Shown here: in pieces, positions 6,539 to 12,440 of the stretch
How the letters are laid out: every line of letters starts with the position of its first letter
Numbering within the stretch: position 1 is the stretch's first letter
DNA from: a virus
DNA: 25,713 nucleotides
Direction: 5' to 3' (one strand)
Virus record (IMG/VR): IMGVR_UViG_3300006616_000068
Location: 1-25,713 of that record
Made by a program: the position numbers and the translations under genes
Notes under the pieces: model-generated
What the model was told of the DNA's origin: nothing
What the model saw: the letters and a program-made list of their open reading frames with translations, nothing else
Databases searched by the model: none

Positions 6539-6817
6539 ATGAAGAAATACAAGAACACTAGAACAAATGTATTGATGGAAGCTGTTAATTTAATAAATGG
6601 CGACAGAGAAAAAGATTACGGCACGCCAAGAGAAAATTTTAATAAAATAGCAAAAATGTGGACAATATATATGAACCATGAAGTTACTGAATATGATGTA
6701 TGTAACATGATGGTGTTACTAAAAATTGCTCGATTAAGTCAAAACGCACATACAGACAGTAGTATTGATGCGGCTGGATATGCGGCGCTTGCAGCAGAAA
6801 TGTCAGAACCTTGCTAA
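6539..6817 (+). CDS. DUF6378-like small phage protein (92 aa)
   Basis: The protein contains GDREKDYGTPRENF near residue 20, then KMWTIYMNHEVTEYDVCNMM, LLKIARLSQNAHTDSSIDAAGY and AALAAEM. This pattern (DR..DYG, a central DV..MM..LKIAR, a D..IDxAGYAAL helix) is that of the phage family I know as DUF6378. It is an all-helical protein that recalls MazG-type nucleotide pyrophosphohydrolases in its acidic helices, but no activity is established to my knowledge. It starts only 2 bases after the helicase stop; its ribosome-binding site (AAAGGA) lies within the helicase end, so the two are co-translated. A nucleotide-pool role is a guess. Confidence 0.75.
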   Translation: MKKYKNTRTNVLMEAVNLINGDREKDYGTPRENFNKIAKMWTIYMNHEVTEYDVCNMMVLLKIARLSQNAHTDSSIDAAGYAALAAEMSEPC

Positions 6818-6840
6818 CACAGATACTTTTATAGTATATT
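6811..6840 (+). promoter_or_regulatory. Candidate sigma70-type promoter for the intergenic RNA
   Basis: TTGCTA (6811-6816) and TATATT (6835-6840) are separated by 18 bases and match the -35 and -10 consensus at 4/6 and 5/6 positions. The expected transcription start, about 7 bases downstream of the -10 box, falls at 6846-6847. That is the first base of the structured element that follows. AT-rich DNA gives chance matches, so the evidence is mainly positional. Confidence 0.35.
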
Positions 6841-6845
6841 AAATT

Positions 6846-6944
6846 AAGTGGACCTTTCTCCTCCTCCTTACACTTTGCTCAAGTGTTAGTCCACTTTACT
6901 AGGGCTGCGTCTGTTCTTTCCTTTCTCCCGACGCAGCCCATTTT
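6846..6944 (+). ncRNA. Predicted ~100-nt small RNA with anti-Shine-Dalgarno loops
   Basis: Two stem-loops lie in a 141-base gap between genes. Hairpin 1: AAGTGGAC (6846-6853) pairs with 6889-6896 and encloses an inner stem ACACTT/AAGTGT (6870-6875/6881-6886). This leaves the tract CTTTCTCCTCCTCCTT exposed on its 5' side. Hairpin 2: a perfect 10-bp GC-rich stem (6902-6911/6930-6939) has an 18-base pyrimidine loop ending TTTCTCCC and is followed by ATTTT. CCTCCTCC and CCTCCTT mimic the 3' end of 16S rRNA and are complementary to ribosome-binding sites. This layout recalls the alphaproteobacterial CcsR/'cuckoo' RNAs, whose hairpin loops carry CCUCCUCCC. A promoter-like pair lies exactly upstream. 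Alternatively the element is a leader or attenuator of the gene at 6959. Confidence 0.5.
6902..6944 (+). terminator. Candidate intrinsic terminator
   Basis: A perfect 10-bp stem, GGGCTGCGTC with GACGCAGCCC, has an 18-base loop and is followed by A and four T. The stem is far more GC-rich than its surroundings. The T-run is short and the loop large, so termination may be partial. It would end the predicted small RNA and attenuate the early operon before the 68-aa gene. Confidence 0.5.
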
Positions 6945-6958
6945 AAAAAGGTTAAGAA

Positions 6959-7165
6959 GTGTCTGAATTCCGCATTAAATTAACATTAGACATTACTGGA
7001 GAGCATACAAAAGATGCTGATGAGGAACTTGAGGAGCTTTGTAATTATATTTCTGACAGACTTTTAATAAGCGGCAAAAGAGCCGTAATGCAAGCTTTAG
7101 CAGAATGTATAATAGAATTACATGATGATGAAATATTAGATCAAGCAGGTTTAACTATGCATTGA
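6959..7165 (+). CDS. Small acidic protein of unknown function (68 aa)
   Basis: The start codon is GTG at 6959, with AAAAAGG (6945-6951) 7 bases upstream; there is no suitable ATG nearby. The product has an N-terminal beta strand (FRIKLTLDITGE), then acidic helices (ADEELEELCNYISDRLLI, VMQALAECIIELHDDEIL). It has no membrane segment. The helical part looks well formed and wobble positions are A/T-rich, so coding is likely. It is the last gene of the + strand block, immediately after the structured RNA element, which could control it. I recognise no family. Confidence 0.6.
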   Translation: MSEFRIKLTLDITGEHTKDADEELEELCNYISDRLLISGKRAVMQALAECIIELHDDEILDQAGLTMH

Positions 7166-7242
7166 TTTCGTGTGGACAATTCATGCCCGAAATGCCCACA
7201 ATACTTAATATTAAATATAGCTACAATCAGCAAGAAATATAT

Positions 7243-7632
7243 TTAAGTTTCAAAGCTTTTTATTACTTGATTTAATAATAATTCTTCATTTTCAAACTGA
7301 TGCGGATACAAACGAGTTGATGTTTTTTTAATTATTGGATCATCACCTCTAGCCCAATATATTTTCTTTATATCATACGCCACCAAAGCATAAATATCAG
7401 ACTTTCTATTTCTGACAGGCTGTGTATTCCACCTGTATTGCGTAAGGTTTCCTGATTTCCTACTAGCTGTTTTAACTTGTAAAGTCAGCAATTTTCCGCT
7501 TGGTGTTTTCAAGTATGCATCGTCAATCTCGTGTTGAACTAATATACAAGAAATTCCAGAAAAAGATAATCTTGATAGAGCTAAGAATTCGCCTGCTCTA
7601 CCAATGTTATTATTATGCGTTGAGCCATTCAT
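7243..7632 (-). CDS. PD-(D/E)XK nuclease-like protein (129 aa)
   Basis: I start at ATG 7632 (MNGSTHNNNIGRAGEF). The frame is open to a TTG at 7662 but has no better ribosome-binding site there. The sequence follows the small PD-(D/E)XK/DUF4365-like endonuclease pattern: a GRAGEFLALSRLSFSG helix with Glu15, Asp37-Asp38 at the end of a strand (HEIDDAY), the core LQVKTASRK with Gln52-x-Lys54, and an aromatic YRW segment with IYALVAYD. This resembles archaeal-type Holliday resolvases and PDDEXK_5 proteins. It overlaps the endolysin end by 20 bases and is the last gene of the late operon, facing the early operon. Cleaving host DNA or processing packaged DNA are possible roles; its substrate is unknown. 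Confidence 0.65.
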   Translation of the reverse strand: MNGSTHNNNIGRAGEFLALSRLSFSGISCILVQHEIDDAYLKTPSGKLLTLQVKTASRKSGNLTQYRWNTQPVRNRKSDIYALVAYDIKKIYWARGDDPIIKKTSTRLYPHQFENEELLLNQVIKSFET

Positions 7633-8230
7633 AAATTTTGTTTGTCTCGCCTGTTCTATCAACTAGGCCATGAGTTCCACCATTTACACGTCTTGTTATT
7701 TTTAAAATAGTTTCATCATTAACGCCATCATCAGCTATATCAAACAATTTATTTTTTCTGAAAAACCACAATGCAGTTTCAAATGCATATTCTTCCTCAA
7801 GCAATTGTGGGTCTTCAATGACTTCTGGCACACCCATGTCTGCCGCAAATTCTTTTACGTTTGAAAATCCAGTTAATTGTAAAAATCCTCGGCCTACATA
7901 TAGACTTGCTTTTCTTTTAGTATCATTACCAAGTCTGCCAAAGTATACATTTTCAGCTAATGCTTTTGGATTTCTGGCAAGCCCTTCGGTTGAAGCTAAG
8001 TCAGGGAAACGGCTTGGCCAAACACGCATCATGCTTTCTGCGCTATAGTTTAGGTTTTCCCTGGTATGCCGCCAATGGCCACTTTCGTGACTAGCTTGAC
8101 CTAAAAGATGCGCGGCTCTTTCATTAGATAGCTCGTAAAATTGTGCTATAGCTTTTGCTGTATTCTTGCCAAAATGTCCGTCTGCACCTACTCCAACTTT
8201 ATCCTGGAGTTTTTTCATTGCTTCACTCAT
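7613..8230 (-). CDS. Endolysin, GH19 chitinase/lysozyme-type (205 aa)
   Basis: This is a cell-wall hydrolase that cuts peptidoglycan glycan strands to free progeny. The N-terminal residues 5-33 (KKLQDKVGVGADGHFGKNTAKAI) look like a peptidoglycan-binding helix bundle. The catalytic domain has HESGHW (Glu49) and RENLNYS (Glu58), the two acids expected of GH19, then NVYFGRLGND, GRGFLQLTG (113-121) and a C-terminal FFRKNKLFDIADDG region typical of phage GH19 lysozymes. There is no signal peptide, so export needs the holin. AAGG lies 6 bases before the ATG. The lysine-rich ORF upstream is in the same frame, separated only by TAA CCC. Confidence 0.9.
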   Translation of the reverse strand: MSEAMKKLQDKVGVGADGHFGKNTAKAIAQFYELSNERAAHLLGQASHESGHWRHTRENLNYSAESMMRVWPSRFPDLASTEGLARNPKALAENVYFGRLGNDTKRKASLYVGRGFLQLTGFSNVKEFAADMGVPEVIEDPQLLEEEYAFETALWFFRKNKLFDIADDGVNDETILKITRRVNGGTHGLVDRTGETNKIYEWLNA

Positions 8231-8233
8231 GGG

Positions 8234-8389
8234 TTAGCCTTTTTTCTTTTTTGCAGTTTTTTTCTTTTTTTTGGTTTTTTTCCAACCAGAAGTCATATTT
8301 TTGTATGCACTCTCCGATATTGTAGATTTAGACTTTGGGCGCGATGTGTTATTCTTTTTGCGCCTGTTAATATTTTCAACCAATGACAT
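8234..8389 (-). CDS. Lysine-rich small protein in the lysis group (51 aa)
   Basis: The ORF runs from ATG 8389 to TAA 8234-8236 on the - strand. Its start shares a base with the holin stop (TAATG). GGGGG lies about 10 bases upstream. The N-terminal half (MSLVENINRRKKNNTSRPKS) is polar and basic; the C-terminal third is almost pure lysine (KKTKKKKKTAKKKK). It would bind nucleic acid or anionic membrane/lipid. The A-rich coding end includes two canonical A-AAA-AAG slippery heptamers in register, but a -1 shift ends within a few codons. It is in frame with the endolysin directly downstream. The short, simple composition lowers certainty that it is functional. Confidence 0.6.
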   Translation of the reverse strand: MSLVENINRRKKNNTSRPKSKSTISESAYKNMTSGWKKTKKKKKTAKKKKG

Positions 8390-8751
8390 TATTTTTTGCC
8401 CCCATAATATTTACTTACACCGCGCATACCTATTGATGCACTCACTATACCGCCAAGGCTATATTGATACCAGCTTGGCATGTTTGATAATGCTAAAAAT
8501 CCGTCTTGGACAATTTGGTTTCCCCAATCTCCGCAAAACGCTAAAATTAATGGAATTGAAAACAATAAAGTTATCCATTCGTCTTTCCACGAATTTTCAG
8601 AAGATTTCATTGCAGCTAAATCCCAATCAAGCTCTCCAGTAGCAATTTTCATTTTAGTTTGGGCTTCTGCTTGTTTTAATGCAGTTTTGCCCTCTATCAT
8701 AGTTCCAGCTAAGTCTGCAACTTTTCCAATTAATCCTAATCCAGCTATCAT
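8389..8751 (-). CDS. Holin-like membrane protein, GTA 3-TM holin type (120 aa)
   Basis: This is the likely holin that permeabilises the inner membrane and lets the endolysin out. It begins with a weakly hydrophobic helix (MIAGLGLIGKVADLAGTMI) and a charged amphipathic region. Then comes the hallmark segment SWKDEWITLLFSIPLILAF (about 54-72), followed by a loop and a final hydrophobic segment (YSLGGIVSASIGM) before a short basic tail. This order resembles the 'holin of 3TMs, for gene-transfer release' family of alphaproteobacterial gene transfer agents. The position, one small gene before the endolysin, fits. It overlaps the upstream EF-hand gene by 4 bases. Its family call is from remembered pattern. 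Confidence 0.7.
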   Translation of the reverse strand: MIAGLGLIGKVADLAGTMIEGKTALKQAEAQTKMKIATGELDWDLAAMKSSENSWKDEWITLLFSIPLILAFCGDWGNQIVQDGFLALSNMPSWYQYSLGGIVSASIGMRGVSKYYGGKK

Positions 8752-9065
8752 TCCTTTTTACCTTTCGCCAATGCGTTAGCTCCAAAAAACACAGATACTA
8801 TGCCTGCAACAGACACAAAATATATAGATGCCATCGATCCTAATATTTTTGCGGCTTCATCTAAACTAAAAATTACAGCCCCAATCACAGCAAATGGGTA
8901 GAGTAACATCCCAAACAATGCAAACCACGTCATTGACCTAATAGCGTCACGTTGGGCGTCTTCATCTTGCATTCGTAAACGCCTATCTTCCAGAGCCATT
9001 CGATCCCATTCAGCCTGGTCTATTGATCCATTGCCATCTACATCAAATTTTTTAAACTCATCCAT
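8748..9065 (-). CDS. EF-hand membrane protein next to the holin (105 aa)
   Basis: Residues 8-19 form a textbook EF-hand calcium loop, DVDGNGSIDQAE, with ligands Asp8, Asp10, Asn12, Ser14, Asp16 and Glu19, flanked by helices (MDEFKKF and WDRMALEDRRLRMQDED). After a charged helix come two membrane segments (about 46-67 and 77-97) and a basic tail. A lone EF-hand on the cytoplasmic side of a two-TM protein suggests calcium binding at the membrane, perhaps after dimerising. AGGTGA lies 6 bases before the ATG. It overlaps the holin by 4 bases, so it could modulate lysis (antiholin or second holin). The calcium site is visible; the role is inference. Confidence 0.75.
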   Translation of the reverse strand: MDEFKKFDVDGNGSIDQAEWDRMALEDRRLRMQDEDAQRDAIRSMTWFALFGMLLYPFAVIGAVIFSLDEAAKILGSMASIYFVSVAGIVSVFFGANALAKGKKE

Positions 9066-9073
9066 AATTTCAC

Positions 9074-9574
9074 CTAATCTGCTAATGGGTTATCCAAAGC
9101 TCTTTGCAATTTATCCATCAATCTTTCTTCAAGTTCCTTCATAGAACCGCTTTGTGACACTCTAACACGTTCACGCTGATTTTCAAAGCGCACCTCGGCA
9201 GCATCAATCATTGAGCGTACCTTATCTTCTGTTTCACGCACCATATCTTCTATACGATCTGTTTGTTGCTCTATGCGTAATATATCATCTTTCAAGCCAT
9301 TCTTTATATCTCTGGTGTATTCTACGCTTTCTTCTACTTTTTCAGATATACCGACAATTTTTGCATCCATAACGTCCATGTTTTGTTGGTAAGCATCAAT
9401 ATCTAACCCTGCTACCGCTTCAATCTTTTGATATAGTACAAATCCACCATACAATCCGCCAACTACAGTTGATAGAAAGGCAATAATTGCCATAACAGAG
9501 GCAAATGACATTTTTACGCCACCTGCGCGCACCTCATGATCTGCCAATCCGTCAACTTTAGTTAAATCTACCAT
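9074..9574 (-). CDS. Single-TM coiled-coil protein of the envelope cassette (166 aa)
   Basis: A short N-terminal segment is followed by one membrane helix (about 22-48, FASVMAIIAFLSTVVGGLYG). A long charged coiled-coil (about 65-160) with heptad-like repeats then runs on (KVEESVEYTRDIKNGLKDDI, RIEQQTDRIEDMVRE). The start overlaps the preceding stop (TAATG). The topology recalls Rz-type inner-membrane spanins or membrane-anchored coiled-coil virion proteins, but no spanin partner lipoprotein is evident. Its place between secreted proteins and the lysis genes is compatible with bridging inner and outer membranes. I do not recognise a named family. Confidence 0.65.
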   Translation of the reverse strand: MVDLTKVDGLADHEVRAGGVKMSFASVMAIIAFLSTVVGGLYGGFVLYQKIEAVAGLDIDAYQQNMDVMDAKIVGISEKVEESVEYTRDIKNGLKDDILRIEQQTDRIEDMVRETEDKVRSMIDAAEVRFENQRERVRVSQSGSMKELEERLMDKLQRALDNPLAD

Positions 9575-9993
9575 TAGTTTTCAAATTCCATTTCATTGCC
9601 TTTTTGTTGTAGGCTTTTCAATTGAGCTAATTCATCACGCAACATTTGTATTTCAAGTCTGCGCTGCGTAAGTTCTACTTGATATAAATCATCACAATTT
9701 ATACGTGATTTAGGTTTATCTAAAGGTATAACTATTCTCGTATATATCCCAATATCCTTACCCTGGTTAATACTGCTCAATGAGTTAAAACCACCACCAA
9801 CATTATTTACAACACCAGTTACGCCAAATTCAAGATTAATACCGCCACCAACAGCATTAGCACAATCTAAGTTACCTGCTCTAAATCTGTCGCTTTGGTA
9901 ATTTAATGGTGGGTTCGGAAGCGATAATGAAAGATTATTACTTTCAGCAGATACTGATGTAGCAATTATGGACAAAATAACTGCATATTTCAT
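9574..9993 (-). CDS. Secreted protein of unknown function (139 aa)
   Basis: There is a clear Sec signal peptide (MKYAVILSIIATSVSA, cleavage before ESN). The mature part has a glycine-rich section (NAVGGGINLEFGVTG, NVGGGFNS), beta-like strands (DIGIYTRIVIPLDKP) and a C-terminal coiled coil (VELTQRRLEIQMLRDELAQLK). There are two cysteines in the mature part (near residues 44 and 100) that could pair in the periplasm. The start follows the previous stop directly (TAAATG), with GGAG 8 bases upstream. It is one of five consecutive exported proteins. The pattern of a beta head plus coiled-coil tail suggests a periplasmic oligomer, but I recognise no family. Confidence 0.65.
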   Translation of the reverse strand: MKYAVILSIIATSVSAESNNLSLSLPNPPLNYQSDRFRAGNLDCANAVGGGINLEFGVTGVVNNVGGGFNSLSSINQGKDIGIYTRIVIPLDKPKSRINCDDLYQVELTQRRLEIQMLRDELAQLKSLQQKGNEMEFEN

Positions 9994-10377
9994 TTAGTTT
10001 TCTCCATTAATTTTTGAGCATATTCTTGAAGAAATTAAACTTTTTACACCACGAGATTTAGTAATCTTAGATATTGTGCAAACATATAATGGTTTGTTTA
10101 AATCTGATCTTCGAATATATACCTCAAAGTTCTTTCTTTCTTTATGTTCAACTTTCATAATTCTATATGTAGTTGAAAACGGCAAACTATTAAAGTCTAA
10201 ATCAAAAAGCTCTATTTGGTAATATTTAACGTCTTCTCGTTGGTTAAATAAAGATAACTCGATCTTCATAACGCCAGAAACATGAGAAGGTTTTAATTCT
10301 GGATAGGCTGGCGTCATTTCATGTGAGTGAACTATAGACGCCAAGCCTATGAATAATATAGATAATTTATTTAGCAA
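9994..10377 (-). CDS. Secreted beta-sandwich protein, possibly pilus-chaperone-like (127 aa)
   Basis: The start codon is TTG (10377), the only one that keeps the signal peptide (MLNKLSILFIGLASIVHS, cleavage near HEM); the next ATG would lose it. The mature ~109 residues alternate strand-like segments (GVMKIELSLFNQ, VKYYQIELFDLD, FEVYIRRSDL, PLYVCTISKI) in an order that recalls the N-terminal domain of PapD-type pilus chaperones. The second domain is missing. Cysteines at the C-terminal end could form a disulfide. It overlaps the pilin-like gene upstream by 11 bases, so the two are translated together. The chaperone idea is a pattern-based guess. Confidence 0.55.
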   Translation of the reverse strand: MLNKLSILFIGLASIVHSHEMTPAYPELKPSHVSGVMKIELSLFNQREDVKYYQIELFDLDFNSLPFSTTYRIMKVEHKERKNFEVYIRRSDLNKPLYVCTISKITKSRGVKSLISSRICSKINGEN

Positions 10378-10858
10378 TGCACTCTGCTTGAACTACAGCA
10401 GTATACGTTCCACCTGGGAATGGTTTAGCTGCCCCATATACTGCAACTGATGATGTCGAGAACCATGTAGAGCCTGCTAAAGTTAAATCAAATATTGTTG
10501 TGTCATTAACTAATGTTTTTGCGGCTTCATATCCTGACATTCCAGCATCAGATGTTTGAGTTACGCTTGTACTTCCTGTCCACACAAGAGTGTCAGATAG
10601 TGAAGGCGAAGACGTAAAGGAAGTTGGGTGAGTTATGTTTGCTGTGTAAGAGTCTGCAATTGACACATCAAACCTAATTATAGGCAATACACCACCATCT
10701 GCTGGTGTCGTACTTAATTTACTGGCAATTGGGTTTCCATATACACCAGACTTATCTGTTTGTATCACGCACTTGGCGTCTACATTACCAACAATATCTG
10801 CATTATCTGCAAAAGCAGGGAATGCACATATTGTAAGCATCATTGTAAAATATTTCAT
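10367..10858 (-). CDS. Secreted pilin-like protein (163 aa)
   Basis: The signal peptide MKYFTMMLTICAFPAFA is followed by a Thr/Ser-rich beta protein. One Cys (Cys30, DAKCVI) lies near the mature N-terminus and the other (Cys160, AECIAK) near the C-terminus. Alternating strands (IIRFDVSIADSYTANI, TIFDLTLAGSTW, GTYTAVVQAEC) lie between them. This resembles chaperone-usher pilins and spore-coat-U/DUF4402-type proteins, which end in a GTY...V strand. No usher is present. GAGG lies about 6 bases before the ATG. It could be exported and mask or remodel host surface structures, or decorate the envelope. The similarity is of pattern only. Confidence 0.6.
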   Translation of the reverse strand: MKYFTMMLTICAFPAFADNADIVGNVDAKCVIQTDKSGVYGNPIASKLSTTPADGGVLPIIRFDVSIADSYTANITHPTSFTSSPSLSDTLVWTGSTSVTQTSDAGMSGYEAAKTLVNDTTIFDLTLAGSTWFSTSSVAVYGAAKPFPGGTYTAVVQAECIAK

Positions 10859-10865
10859 TTTAACC

Positions 10866-11738
10866 TCACTTGTTATATTGCATGTCTACCATTTTCTCAT
10901 GCAGAACTTGTTGTGCTAAATTATTTCGTAAACCTTTCTTATTATCAGGAAGGTTTCCATCAACTAATTGAGCCGTATCATTATATATACCACCATTTAG
11001 AGTAGAATTATAGTACATAGCTAAATCTGTTTTTAGGTTCATAGCAGCTATGATTTCAGATTGACCTTGAGTTCTTAGCATAGTTAAAGCATTGGCTGAC
11101 GCTGTTAATCCCATTTCAAGACGTGTTTCTTTTTCTTCATCTTCCTCGTCAGGTATTATATTTCCTTCCTCATCGTACTCATAATCTAAATCTGTATCAA
11201 TTGCTTCTAAAACACTTTCGTCTTCCAATGCCGCGTATACTTCGACTTCGGGTATCTTTGGGACAGGTTTTATGTAACCAGGGCAAGATGGGTTTGACTG
11301 CTCATCGTAACATTCGTCTATTCTAAAGCTATATATAACTACAGGCTCTTCAACGCTTCCTTCACCTTCAACCTCGATTGACCCATCACCCCATAAAACT
11401 GATGGCACATTTCTAAATGAAAAACTTCGCACAATTGTATTCCCTGGGACGCCAGACCAATTATCTGTTTTACGAAACAGATACCCTTCGCCGTTTGCGT
11501 TCTTATTACCTATATGAACTTTAAAATCAGCATCAGTTTCTTTATTAGTAGTATATCTGTAAACCATGCCATTTATATCAACACCAGGAATAGATGGCAA
11601 AATAGAGCCCATGCCCCAATTTAATGTGCTAGACGCCGCATTTTTAGTTACACCATACGAGTATGGGTCACATAGCGAGTAGGAAGGCCAGAGTGCTAAT
11701 GATAACACCAAACCCCATTTTAGTTTCAACATTTTCAT
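10866..11738 (-). CDS. Large secreted protein with acidic middle region (290 aa)
   Basis: I place the start at ATG 11738 (GGA 9 bases upstream). The frame continues to a TTG at 11789, but that would put 17 residues before the signal peptide. The signal is MKMLKLKWGLVLSLALWPSYSLC, with cleavage near DPYSYG. Residues ~30-150 look beta-rich (DFKVHIGNKN, TIVRSFSFRNVPSVLWGDGS, VVIYSFRIDECYDE). A strongly acidic stretch follows (about 190-225, DTDLDYEYDEEG, PDEEDEEKET), then a helical end (SANALTMLRTQGQSEIIAAMN). The start overlaps the preceding gene by 71 bases in another frame. A Cys pair (DECYDEQSNPSCPG) is likely a disulfide. The protein is unknown, in the exported cassette. Confidence 0.65.
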   Translation of the reverse strand: MKMLKLKWGLVLSLALWPSYSLCDPYSYGVTKNAASSTLNWGMGSILPSIPGVDINGMVYRYTTNKETDADFKVHIGNKNANGEGYLFRKTDNWSGVPGNTIVRSFSFRNVPSVLWGDGSIEVEGEGSVEEPVVIYSFRIDECYDEQSNPSCPGYIKPVPKIPEVEVYAALEDESVLEAIDTDLDYEYDEEGNIIPDEEDEEKETRLEMGLTASANALTMLRTQGQSEIIAAMNLKTDLAMYYNSTLNGGIYNDTAQLVDGNLPDNKKGLRNNLAQQVLHEKMVDMQYNK

Positions 11739-12219
11739 TAAAAATTTTCCGCATAGGATTGTTTTGCTCACGTTCAATTTGATCTTCAACAGCTTGCATT
11801 TCCCAAGCTAACCTAGCCTTATCGCCCACCAACCCATCCTTGGGACAGGGCGTCCCTGCGTTGAGCATGGCTTCAAACACGCGAGAATCCTGGCACATTA
11901 CAGACACAGCAGCTACTTTCATGCCCATATCATACATAGTTTTAGCGTTTTTTAGCTTTTCGCAGTTCATATCACGCACAGTTCTTCCAGCAGATATACC
12001 TAGTATTTGGGTTTGCACTGCGCCTGCTACGCCTACAGTACACAGGTCAGAGTTGCTTGCACTTATTTGTGGTGATATTGCAGAAGGCGGTGGGCTGTTG
12101 ATAGTGGTATCCATTGACCCATCAGATGTGACTGTGCTTTCTGATCTAATTACATCATCTTCAGCATAGGCGTTTCCGCCAAGAATGAAGAAAAATATAA
12201 TTATAAGTAAGCGTATCAT
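11668..12219 (-). CDS. Secreted, C-terminally anchored protein (183 aa)
   Basis: The signal peptide MIRLLIIIFFFILGGNAYA is followed by a Ser/Thr/Pro-rich stretch. A Cys-containing domain follows (LCTVGVAGAVQTQILG, RTVRDMNCEKLKNAKTMYD, AAVSVMCQDSRVFEAMLN, GTPCPKDG). A charged helix (EMQAVEDQIEREQNN) and a final hydrophobic segment (FGVIISTLAFLLAM) that could anchor it in a membrane complete the protein. Four cysteines in the exported part suggest two disulfides. GGAG lies 5-6 bases before the ATG. It overlaps the upstream gene by 4 bases and the downstream secreted gene by 71. The helix-cysteine spacing appears in several uncharacterised marine phage proteins as I recall; the function is unknown. 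Confidence 0.65.
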   Translation of the reverse strand: MIRLLIIIFFFILGGNAYAEDDVIRSESTVTSDGSMDTTINSPPPSAISPQISASNSDLCTVGVAGAVQTQILGISAGRTVRDMNCEKLKNAKTMYDMGMKVAAVSVMCQDSRVFEAMLNAGTPCPKDGLVGDKARLAWEMQAVEDQIEREQNNPMRKIFNENVETKMGFGVIISTLAFLLAM

Positions 12220-12440
12220 TTGCGCTCCAGTATTCGATCCATTTTAGCATCTAGTGCGTCTAATCTACTGAACAATCTATTCATTGAGGTACTATTGTCA
12301 ACTTTAGTGATATATTCTTCCCTGGTGCGATTTAATAATATTTGCAATCTATTTAATTCAATAACGTATCCACGCAAAGTAAAGCCAATAAAGCCCAACG
12401 CAAACGTCAATATTCCTGTCCAAAGATCAGCCATTTCCAT
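12216..12440 (-). CDS. Small single-TM coiled-coil protein (74 aa)
   Basis: The N-terminal membrane helix (about 6-25, WTGILTFALGFIGFTLRG) is followed by a coiled coil (ELNRLQILLNRTREEYITK, SRLDALDAKMDRILERK). The start overlaps the previous stop (TAATG); a second ATG two codons later is possible. The topology matches many phage proteins that sit beside lysis genes or act as membrane adaptors. It opens the membrane/secreted cassette right after the head genes. It could partner the similar coiled-coil protein at 9074-9574. No family recognised. Confidence 0.6.
   Translation of the reverse strand: MEMADLWTGILTFALGFIGFTLRGYVIELNRLQILLNRTREEYITKVDNSTSMNRLFSRLDALDAKMDRILERK

Noticed and set aside
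8234-8290. Programmed -1 frameshift joining the lysine-rich ORF to the endolysin
   Set aside because: Slippery heptamers are present, but the -1 frame meets a stop within a few codons of the endolysin start, so no fusion results.
10866-11789. Longer version of the secreted protein starting at TTG 11789
   Set aside because: It would put 17 residues before an otherwise perfect signal peptide and enlarge the overlap to 122 bases; ATG 11738 has a usable GGA in front.
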